Shown here: piece after piece, positions 14,326 through 19,729 of the stretch
Layout: each line of letters begins with the position of its first letter
How positions within the stretch are numbered: the first letter of the stretch is position 1
DNA from: a virus
DNA length: 39,998 nucleotides
Virus record (IMG/VR): IMGVR_UViG_3300046683_000574
Span: 1-39,998 of that record
Reading direction: 5' to 3' (one strand)
Program-made: the position numbers and the translations under genes
The notes under the pieces: generated by a model
The model's input: the letters and a program-made list of their open reading frames with translations, nothing else
Told to the model about the DNA's origin: nothing
The model's database searches: none

Positions 14326-14426
14326 CACATCCCCCGCTCAGCAAATGCCACCACCGTCAGCCACGTCGCCGCGGCGCTCAGCGCCCAGGCGCAGGCCGTC
14401 AGGGCAAGGGCGCGGAGCAGGCTCAT
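14325..14426 (-). CDS. 33-residue membrane peptide
   Basis: ATG 14426 overlaps the VRR-NUC stop (ATGA) and the TGA overlaps the next start (TGATG). The product is one hydrophobic helix (LTACAWALSAAATWLTVVAF) with an Arg near the front and ERG at the end, like a small membrane-anchored or signal-type peptide. Coupling is the main support. Confidence 0.5.
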   Translation of the reverse strand: MSLLRALALTACAWALSAAATWLTVVAFAERGM

Positions 14427-14935
14427 GCGGCCCCGACCGTGTATGGCCTCAAGGGCACGCCACAGGCCGTCAGGAACGCCAGGACGGCCGGCAGGCTGTC
14501 GCACACGGCGATCGTCAGCCCTGCGGCCTCAAGCACCGGGAAGGTCTCCCGCTGGCCTGCAAGCTCACGCAACCCACCGCGGCGTGTGCGAACGATCCTC
14601 GTCCGCGACAACTGGCCGCCAGGTCTTTTCAACTCAACCCCATAGAGGCGCTGATGGAGAACGAAGATGTCGGGGAGACCCCGCTTCAGGCCGATCTCCG
14701 TGAGGCGTGCGGCCTGCGCCTTGGTCAGCTTGATGTGGCCGACCGGCATCGCGAACCACACCGCCGGCGGCAGCAGCAATACGTCGAGCCCGTGCCTGAC
14801 TGTCGCCTGGATGTCTTTTTCCCGCGGGATGTCTTCCGTCAGCCGCCAGGCGCGGCCCGTGGTGACCCGCACCTCGGCCGTCTGGACGCCGCCACCGACG
14901 CGCATGGGACGGGGGTCGTCGCCGGGGGCGGTCAT
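14423..14935 (-). CDS. VRR-NUC domain nuclease
   Basis: 170 aa from ATG 14935 (ATGA overlap). The PD-(D/E)xK-type VRR-NUC core is clear: REKDIQATV, then GLKRGLPDIFV with the catalytic Asp, and GVELKRPGG with the E-x-K pair, then a closing helical stretch. Standalone phage VRR-NUC proteins act as structure-specific nucleases, for example as Holliday-junction resolvases. Here it could resolve replication or recombination intermediates together with the RecT-like protein of the opposite operon. Residues 1-30 are a Pro/Gly-rich extension. Confidence 0.85.
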   Translation of the reverse strand: MTAPGDDPRPMRVGGGVQTAEVRVTTGRAWRLTEDIPREKDIQATVRHGLDVLLLPPAVWFAMPVGHIKLTKAQAARLTEIGLKRGLPDIFVLHQRLYGVELKRPGGQLSRTRIVRTRRGGLRELAGQRETFPVLEAAGLTIAVCDSLPAVLAFLTACGVPLRPYTVGAA

Positions 14936-15153
14936 TCCGCCGCTATCCGCGGGCGCGGCGCTGGATACAGGTCCGGTCGCAGCACCCGGCGTGAAATGCC
15001 CGTCATACGGGCCACGGTGGCAACGTGCTTCTGAGGCACCCGGCGCCACTGGCTGACCGCTGCCCTGGACACGCCAAGGGCCTCGGCAATCTCAGTGACT
15101 GCCATCCGCGTCCGCAGCGCTAGTTCCAGGCCAGGGTCCCGCCTTCGCACCAT
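14932..15153 (-). CDS. Cro/YdaS-like HTH regulator
   Basis: 73 aa, ATG 15153. A helix-turn-helix spans about residues 17-42 (AVTEIAEALGVSRAAVSQWR), followed by QKHVATVARMTGI, the YdaS/Cro arrangement. It is the first gene of the minus early operon and diverges from a CI-like repressor across 111 bases, as in lambdoid immunity regions. It likely binds operators between the two genes. Its stop overlaps the nuclease start. Confidence 0.8.
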   Translation of the reverse strand: MVRRRDPGLELALRTRMAVTEIAEALGVSRAAVSQWRRVPQKHVATVARMTGISRRVLRPDLYPAPRPRIAAE

Positions 15154-15264
15154 GCGGTTACCCTACTTAATCATATCCCACCCTGCAATACCTGCGATAC
15201 GTTGCAAATCATGCCTTACCTACGTTAAGCTCTGACGCTGCCCAAGGCGACTCTGAGGTGCTCG
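15154..15264. promoter_or_regulatory. Divergent promoter/operator region
   Basis: Between the Cro-like and CI-like genes. Two similar 13-mers read on the minus strand as TTAAGTAGGGTAA (near 15158-15170) and TTAACGTAGGTAA (near 15216-15228), plausible operators. A TATGAT -10-like hexamer faces the minus gene. For the plus gene, TTGCAA and a weak TTAAGC are 17 bases apart, overlapping the second site. Arms TGCAA/TTGCA lie between them. Confidence 0.55.
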
Positions 15265-15705
15265 GTGGAAAAGAAGGATGTTGGCGACCGGCTGCGCGAG
15301 TTCCGCGAACGGCTCGGCATGACGCAAGGCGCTCTGGCGGCTCAGGTCGGCGTCAACGTCATGACGGTGACGCTATGGGAGAACAAAAAGAACCGCCGGA
15401 AGATGAGTAACAAGTACGTCTACAAAGCCGCCGAAGCGCTTAAGATACGAGTGTCTGACCTACTCGGCGCGGATGACGAGCCACAGCAGACACGCATCGG
15501 TGAAATGCCCATGACGATGACGCATACCGTGGACGAGGTTCAATGGCTGCGGATGTATCGGCTACTTCCGGAAAGGCTCAGATTGGTTCAGTTCGCGCAG
15601 CTCGCGGAGTGTGTGGCTCGCAGCAATGCTAATCAGACGGGCAGCCATGATACGAGCATCGATAGCGCGACCAGACAGAGCACTATCGTGAGCATGATAG
15701 GCTAG
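15265..15705 (+). CDS. CI-like XRE repressor
   Basis: 146 aa. GTG 15265 with GAGG seven bases upstream. The XRE helix-turn-helix occupies residues 8-70 (LREFRERLGMTQGALAAQVG, then VNVMTVTLWENKKNRRK). The C-terminal half is short, lacks the S24 Ser/Lys protease motif and is polar, so it is not a LexA-type self-cleaving repressor. It is transcribed away from the Cro-like gene and is the best candidate for the immunity repressor. Confidence 0.8.
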   Translation: MEKKDVGDRLREFRERLGMTQGALAAQVGVNVMTVTLWENKKNRRKMSNKYVYKAAEALKIRVSDLLGADDEPQQTRIGEMPMTMTHTVDEVQWLRMYRLLPERLRLVQFAQLAECVARSNANQTGSHDTSIDSATRQSTIVSMIG

Positions 15706-15795
15706 CCTGCGAATATTTTCGCGCAGTCTGCTATCTGAACCTTGCGTTAACGCATTACTCGATGTAAGGTTGCTTCCAGTTTGTGGAAGCGCGAA
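15706..15795. promoter_or_regulatory. Leader with GCGTTAACGC palindrome
   Basis: Non-coding gap after the repressor. TGCGTTAACGCA (15743-15754) is a perfect 12-bp palindrome; GCGAA/TTCGC forms a small hairpin just before it. A second CGTTAACG lies at 16017-16024. The CGTTAA core also occurs in the 15223 operator, so these may be repressor sites controlling the plus operon. Confidence 0.45.
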
Positions 15796-16269
15796 ATGCT
15801 TATTGTTACCGTACGGCAAAACGACGGCCTCCTTTCCCCAAATCGTCGGTGTCCCGTGCAAGGGGGCCGAGCCGATAGTGCTTCTGGATCGTCGCGGCTA
15901 GGCAATTCTGGCGGGATAGGCGCGCCCATAGAGAGTGTAGCCCCGTCATGGGCATGTCATGCAAGTGGCACAGACGCATCATCGTTACACGCCATACGGG
16001 ATACCAAATCACACGCCGTTAACGCTTTGTTCCTGAGGGAATTGCCGCATGGCGAGCGCTCTGTAACAGAGAGTTACCGCGCCCAGGCCCTCGATGAGCT
16101 GCTGGCCTCGATCCGTGAATACCGCGCCGCCAGCCCAGCCTTCCGCCCCTACTGGCGCAAGCTGGCCAGGCACGACATCGCCCGGTTCAGGCGCGACTAC
16201 CTGATCCCCGAGCGGGCCGCGTTCGAGGCGGCCGTGCGCCGCAGCCAGCAGCGGAGGGCCGCGGCGTGA
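15796..16269 (+). CDS. Small phage protein with a basic C-terminus; start uncertain
   Basis: The convincing coding part is the C-terminal 65 residues: LDELLASIREYRAASPAFRP is followed by WRKLARHDIARFRRDYLIP and a tail RAAFEAAVRRSQQRRAAA. The first ATG in frame is 15796, but residues 1-85 look non-coding in composition; TTG 16027 or 16042 are alternatives. The region before 16040 may be leader DNA. The stop overlaps the next start (GTGA). The tail is nearly the same as that of the mini-gene at 16817. Function unknown. Confidence 0.5.
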   Translation: MLIVTVRQNDGLLSPNRRCPVQGGRADSASGSSRLGNSGGIGAPIESVAPSWACHASGTDASSLHAIRDTKSHAVNALFLRELPHGERSVTESYRAQALDELLASIREYRAASPAFRPYWRKLARHDIARFRRDYLIPERAAFEAAVRRSQQRRAAA

Positions 16270-16820
16270 AATGGCGTGAATGCTCCCACGAGGAGAAAAT
16301 CAACGTCCTGCACCAACTGGTGCATCAAACCAGAATTGCCGATGCGGATCTGTCGCTGATCATGGCGGTCCTTGGGTACGATATAAGTGAATTGGAAATC
16401 TTCAATGCCAACGGTCGACCTGGCGCGGTCGTAATTTACGGCAGCAAAACCGACGCTGACTTATTTGCGCGACTGGAGAAGGCACAGGATGTCGCGACGA
16501 TAGAGGTGCTGCGGCATCTCGCGCCGCAGGATCTACTTTTCGAATTACTCAGGCGTATCAACGCAAAGCTGCTTGCTGAATGCCACCCTCTCCGCCGTTG
16601 CGATTATCCTGATGAGTTCTTCGCTGATCTGGAGATGATCCACCAATGGTGCCGTGAGAATTGTCCGCCCGAGTTGCAGGATAAGTTTCCGCATCGCCCG
16701 TGGCCAGAGTGGCTCCCAAGCCATCTGCAACAAGCGCCCAATGCTGGCATGGTCGGCTTAGCAGAACCGGTGGTGCGTGTAGCTACGACACTGTTCTCAC
16801 AACCGGAGCGCAAGCCATGA
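16266..16820 (+). CDS. Hypothetical early protein
   Basis: 184 aa. GTG 16266 overlaps the upstream stop (GTGA) and its TGA overlaps the next ATG. Acidic, mixed helix/strand, with no recognised motif; Cys residues near 107, 114, 132 and 136 (HPLRRCDYPDEF; HQWCRENCPPEL) are too scattered to call a metal site. Its lower GC and different codon choice compared with neighbours suggest a separate origin. Function unknown. Confidence 0.65.
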   Translation: MKWRECSHEEKINVLHQLVHQTRIADADLSLIMAVLGYDISELEIFNANGRPGAVVIYGSKTDADLFARLEKAQDVATIEVLRHLAPQDLLFELLRRINAKLLAECHPLRRCDYPDEFFADLEMIHQWCRENCPPELQDKFPHRPWPEWLPSHLQQAPNAGMVGLAEPVVRVATTLFSQPERKP

Positions 16821-16865
16821 ACGCCTGCCCCGATCTGCTCGCGGCGCTGAAGCTGCGCCAGCGCG
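16814..16865 (+). repeat. 52-bp direct repeat, copy 1
   Basis: Identical to 17214-17265, exactly 400 bases apart. It spans the start region and first 16 codons of the mini-gene at 16817. Confidence 0.9.
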
Positions 16866-16915
16866 CCGCGTTCGAGGCCGTAGTCGCGCGGCAGCAGAGG
16901 AGAGCGGCAGCATGA
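16817..16915 (+). CDS. Chimeric 32-residue mini-gene
   Basis: ATG 16817 overlaps the upstream stop and its TGA overlaps the next ATG. The first 16 residues (MNACPDLLAALKLRQR) are identical in DNA to the start of the gene at 17217. The rest (RAAFEAVVARQQRRAAA when the shared R is included) matches the end of the gene at 15796. It therefore looks like a recombination product of two neighbours that kept its frame and coupling. Whether it is functional is unknown. Confidence 0.6.
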   Translation: MNACPDLLAALKLRQRAAFEAVVARQQRRAAA

Positions 16916-17220
16916 CCAACCTCGAGGTCTGTGACCGTTGCTGCGGCACGGGGTGGAGCGGTCATCCGGACGACCCGGCTGGCCGCTGCAGTCAGTGCGA
17001 CGGACGCGGCGGCATGACAGCCGATCCGGTGGCCCACCTCGAAGCGGCCATGGCCATGATGCGCAAGATCAACCGCAAGGTCGACGAGCTCCTGGCGCCC
17101 CTCGAACGCGAGATGACGATCATGCAGTGGCCTGCTGAATATCGCTCGATCATGTGGCAAGCGGTCCTGCTCGGCGCCAAGCAACGCATGGAAGACGTGG
17201 CCAGCGAGGCCGCGCCATGA
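16912..17220 (+). CDS. DnaJ-type zinc-finger protein
   Basis: 102 aa, ATGA-coupled at both ends. Two CxxCxGxG-like motifs (CDRCCGTGW and CSQCDGRGG) about 19 residues apart form a DnaJ-like zinc finger in residues 7-36. The remainder is a helix (AMAMMRKINRKVDELLAPLE and following). Small phage proteins of this type are common in early operons; they may bind nucleic acid or protein partners. Confidence 0.7.
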   Translation: MTNLEVCDRCCGTGWSGHPDDPAGRCSQCDGRGGMTADPVAHLEAAMAMMRKINRKVDELLAPLEREMTIMQWPAEYRSIMWQAVLLGAKQRMEDVASEAAP

Positions 17221-17265
17221 ACGCCTGCCCCGATCTGCTCGCGGCGCTGAAGCTGCGCCAGCGCG
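17214..17265 (+). repeat. 52-bp direct repeat, copy 2
   Basis: Exact copy of 16814-16865, spanning the start of the 89-aa gene at 17217. Confidence 0.9.
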
Positions 17266-17486
17266 ACCTGGAGTTGGACGCCGTAGCCGTGAAATCCCGC
17301 ATCGAGGAAATCGCGGAACTCATCGACATGATCGAGCGACCGCAGCGCAAGCGGGGCCGCCCACCAGGACCACGGGCCGTGTTCACCCCCCGCCGTGTCA
17401 ACCCGCCGCTGCACGTCGAGGGCGGCATCCACGCCATAGAGCCCGACGACGAGCTGCCGTTCCAGTCAGACGCCCCCGGCGCGTAA
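17217..17486 (+). CDS. Coiled-coil protein with AT-hook-like motif
   Basis: 89 aa, ATG 17217 in an ATGA overlap. Residues 10-42 form a long charged helix (LKLRQRDLELDAVAVKSRIE and following). Residues 47-53 read KRGRPPG, an AT-hook-type minor-groove motif. The C-terminus is Pro/Asp-rich. The N-terminus was copied into the mini-gene upstream. A DNA-binding accessory role is likely but not shown. Confidence 0.65.
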   Translation: MNACPDLLAALKLRQRDLELDAVAVKSRIEEIAELIDMIERPQRKRGRPPGPRAVFTPRRVNPPLHVEGGIHAIEPDDELPFQSDAPGA

Positions 17487-17499
17487 CAGGGAGACCAAC

Positions 17500-17769
17500 A
17501 TGAGCCTGACAGGCCAAGGCAAAGCAGCAGTGGCGCAACTGGCTGCCCGGTTCGTGTTCGACGAGCAGGCATCCGCTGCCAGCCAGCAGGATCTGGCCGA
17601 GCGCATCGAGGCAGCGATCAGCGCATTCAAAGCCTCTCAGATGCAGCAGATCATCGCCCACACGCTACGGCGGGAACTGGAGCGGCACATTGAGGCAGCC
17701 ATCGATGGCTGGCATCGCGACCACCCGCCGCAACCCGCAACTCCAGAGCCACAGGACACACCAGCATGA
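17500..17769 (+). CDS. Small helical early protein
   Basis: 89 aa, ATG 17500 with GGGAG upstream. Ala/Gln-rich helices (AAVAQLAARFVFDEQASAAS, then AERIEAAISAF) with a His-rich segment (GWHRDHPPQ) and a Pro-rich end. No family recognised. Coupled to the next gene (ATGA). Confidence 0.6.
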   Translation: MSLTGQGKAAVAQLAARFVFDEQASAASQQDLAERIEAAISAFKASQMQQIIAHTLRRELERHIEAAIDGWHRDHPPQPATPEPQDTPA

Positions 17770-17984
17770 GCATCAGCAACGACTACCAAAACCTGGCAGA
17801 CCGCATCGCCGGATACGCCAACCGCCTCGAGCCCATCATGCCGAGCGTGGCAAAGCACCTCGCCGCCAATCTGCTGGCCCTGGCCGATCAGGTGAAGCAC
17901 CTGGAGGTCGTGCCGCTGCGGCTGGACAGCCCCGAGATCAGACTCGGATTTCATAAACTCCGGGAGCGCCACGATGCCGACTGA
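17766..17984 (+). CDS. Small helical early protein
   Basis: 72 aa, ATGA-coupled to the gene before. Entirely helical by composition (NLADRIAGYANRLEPIMPSV, then KHLAANLLALADQV). Acidic and small; may form a bundle with neighbours. Overlaps the next gene by 11 bases. Function unknown. Confidence 0.55.
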   Translation: MSISNDYQNLADRIAGYANRLEPIMPSVAKHLAANLLALADQVKHLEVVPLRLDSPEIRLGFHKLRERHDAD

Positions 17985-18291
17985 CCAGCTACCGCCGGCA
18001 GATGAGCTGTTCGACGTGCGGGATAAGATCAAGCAACTCGCATCCCGCGAACGCGTCCTAACCGCGCTCATGATTGCTGACCCTTCTGCACGCACCGGCA
18101 ACAGCCATGCCGTTGAGGTCAAGGAGGTCGAGACAACCCGGACAGATCTCAAAGAGATGCGCGCCTGTCACGCCGACATTGTCGAGCAGTTCACGTTCCC
18201 GGTGAAGATCACCCGCGTTGAACTGCGCGGCGTCAATGAGGACGGCGAACTGGTGTCGCTGCGCCGTAAACCCGAGAAGGCCACAACATGA
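17974..18291 (+). CDS. Hypothetical early protein
   Basis: 105 aa, ATG 17974 inside the end of the previous gene. Charged helix (DELFDVRDKIKQLASRERVL) followed by a more beta-like region (FPVKITRVELRGVNEDGELV). Sits immediately before the RecT-like gene with an ATGA overlap, so it may be a recombination or ssDNA-binding accessory protein; this is positional inference only. Confidence 0.6.
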   Translation: MPTDQLPPADELFDVRDKIKQLASRERVLTALMIADPSARTGNSHAVEVKEVETTRTDLKEMRACHADIVEQFTFPVKITRVELRGVNEDGELVSLRRKPEKATT

Positions 18292-19199
18292 GCCAAGCAC
18301 TGACCACCACCGAGCCGGTATCCGCGCAAGCGCTTGAGCATGTTCTGGGCACCGGCGACCTGTCGAAGCTGACCACGCAGCAGCGCGTCGAATATCTGGT
18401 CGCAACCTGCAAATCGCTCGGCCTCAATCCATTGACGCGGCCTATCAGGTTCCTGTCGCTGAATGGTCAGATCCAGATTTACTTCACGCGCGACGGCACC
18501 GACCAGCTTCGCTCATCGCGCAACATCACGTTGCACGTTGTCGATAAGTCGATAGATGCCGGGGTGTTCTCGGTCACGGTGCGGGCAAGAACCAAGGATG
18601 GGCGCGAGGACGAGGATATCGGCGCAGTCGTCCTGCCTGCTTCGGGCGATAGCCGCGCCAATGCGTTGATGAAAGCAATTACGAAAGCGAAACGGCGCGT
18701 GACGCTCTCGATCTGCGGGCTCGGCCAGACTGACGAGAGCGAGCTGGACACGATGCCCGGTGCGCGGGTGTTCGATGCCGAGGACGACGTTCCAGTTGCC
18801 CCGATCCGCACCGCGAGGGACGCCCTGAACGATACGATCCCGCTGCGCCCTGCCGCCGCCGCCACGCCCCGCGCAGAGCGCAAGGTTGACCCAACGCCCT
18901 ACGAAGCAGGACCGCCTGCGTCCGACCGCAAGTCGTGGGCACAGTGGGCGCAGAGCCTGGAACTTGCCGACCGCGATAGCAAAGACACCGCGGAAATCGG
19001 CAGGATCATCGCTAAGTCCGAGATTGCGGAGATCGTGCGGTTGGCACAGGAGGGCGAGCCGTCGCCAGCCAAGACCCGCATCGTTGCTGCGTTCCGCAAT
19101 CTTGAGGCGCGCTACCTGGCCGATCCGCCGCAGCCACCGGATGCCGACGACCTGGACGAGGTGGTGATCGCTGGGGAAGCGAACCTCGCGGCAGGCTGA
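18288..19199 (+). CDS. RecT/Redbeta-like single-strand annealing protein
   Basis: 303 aa, start ATG 18288 (ATGA overlap). The core (residues 30-165) has LTTQQRVEYLVATCKSLGLN, then IYFTRDGTDQLR, the RARTKDGREDEDIG loop and NALMKAITKAKRRVTLS with ICGLGQTDE, a pattern I associate with RecT/Redbeta-type phage recombinases that anneal ssDNA. The C-terminal 130 residues are Pro/Ala-rich with a helical end, as in many such proteins. No adjacent RecE/Exo nuclease is seen; the VRR-NUC protein of the opposite operon is the only candidate. A Rad52-like fold is an alternative. Confidence 0.65.
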   Translation: MSQALTTTEPVSAQALEHVLGTGDLSKLTTQQRVEYLVATCKSLGLNPLTRPIRFLSLNGQIQIYFTRDGTDQLRSSRNITLHVVDKSIDAGVFSVTVRARTKDGREDEDIGAVVLPASGDSRANALMKAITKAKRRVTLSICGLGQTDESELDTMPGARVFDAEDDVPVAPIRTARDALNDTIPLRPAAAATPRAERKVDPTPYEAGPPASDRKSWAQWAQSLELADRDSKDTAEIGRIIAKSEIAEIVRLAQEGEPSPAKTRIVAAFRNLEARYLADPPQPPDADDLDEVVIAGEANLAAG

Positions 19200-19216
19200 C
19201 GCGCCTGATACAATTC

Positions 19217-19250
19217 GGGCGGGAGCAGCCCTCGGAAGCCGCTCCCGCCC
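19217..19250 (+). terminator. GC-rich hairpin after the recombinase gene
   Basis: A perfect 10-bp stem (GGGCGGGAGC at 19217 with GCTCCCGCCC at 19241) with a 14-base loop lies between the recombinase and the next gene. No U-tract follows (TACCCCC), so it may be a processing or attenuation site rather than an intrinsic terminator. Confidence 0.45.
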
Positions 19251-19278
19251 TACCCCCAACCGAGAGGAAACCTCGATC

Positions 19279-19479
19279 GTGGCTGACAACATCGAAAGCA
19301 GAACCGCCGTTCTGGAGCAAATCTCCCGTAGCACCGAGGCTATCCTCGGCGAAATGCGCACCGACGTTCGCGAGATACGCGTTCAGCAGGACCGTGACTT
19401 CCGCTGGTTACTCGGTCTTTACCTGGCGGGCACGGCCGCGATCCTCGGCGTTATGGCGCACGGGTTCCGTTGGCTATGA
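19279..19479 (+). CDS. Small membrane protein, holin-like topology
   Basis: 66 aa. GTG 19279 with AGAGGAAA nine bases upstream. A charged N-terminal coiled coil (residues 1-40: ENIxx-type ISRSTEAILGEMRTDVRE) precedes one C-terminal transmembrane helix (LLGLYLAGTAAILGVMAHGF). This layout occurs in small phage holin-like or signal-anchor proteins. With no other holin evident it is a lysis candidate, but evidence is only topological. Confidence 0.6.
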   Translation: MADNIESRTAVLEQISRSTEAILGEMRTDVREIRVQQDRDFRWLLGLYLAGTAAILGVMAHGFRWL

Positions 19480-19513
19480 GCGCCGCCTCATCCACTGTGA
19501 TTGGATCGATGTG

Positions 19514-19729
19514 ATGGACATCCTCATTAGCCTCGGCATCGCCCTCCTGTTGTTGGCGGTGATTATCGGCGGCCCTGCCTGGGTGGTGTACCAAGCCTGC
19601 ACCGGGCCCGCTCGCCCGATGGAGAGGATACTGGCGATCGAGGCTCACTACCGCGCCATCGCGCGGTACAAGCTTGAACAGCGCCACGCCCGTCGCCCAG
19701 TCGGCTCCTACTTCGGCCCCTACTACTGA
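19514..19729 (+). CDS. Small membrane protein ending the plus operon
   Basis: 71 aa from ATG 19514. A longer frame back to 19394 exists, but the transmembrane start (MDILISLGIALLLLAVIIGG) marks the natural beginning. One N-terminal helix is followed by a basic cytoplasmic tail (IARYKLEQRHARRPVGSY). It overlaps the end of the convergent 714-aa gene by 7 bases. Function unknown; possibly lysis-related given its neighbour. Confidence 0.55.
   Translation: MDILISLGIALLLLAVIIGGPAWVVYQACTGPARPMERILAIEAHYRAIARYKLEQRHARRPVGSYFGPYY

Noticed and set aside
15781-16040. N-terminal half of the frame ending at 16269
   Set aside because: The composition looks non-coding and contains palindromes; only the later part resembles a protein, so the first part is treated as probable leader.
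9096-16786. Recurrent GTAGCTAC palindromes (near 9096, 12160, 16778)
   Set aside because: All lie in coding sequence with ordinary Val-Ala-Thr or similar codons and have no regular spacing.
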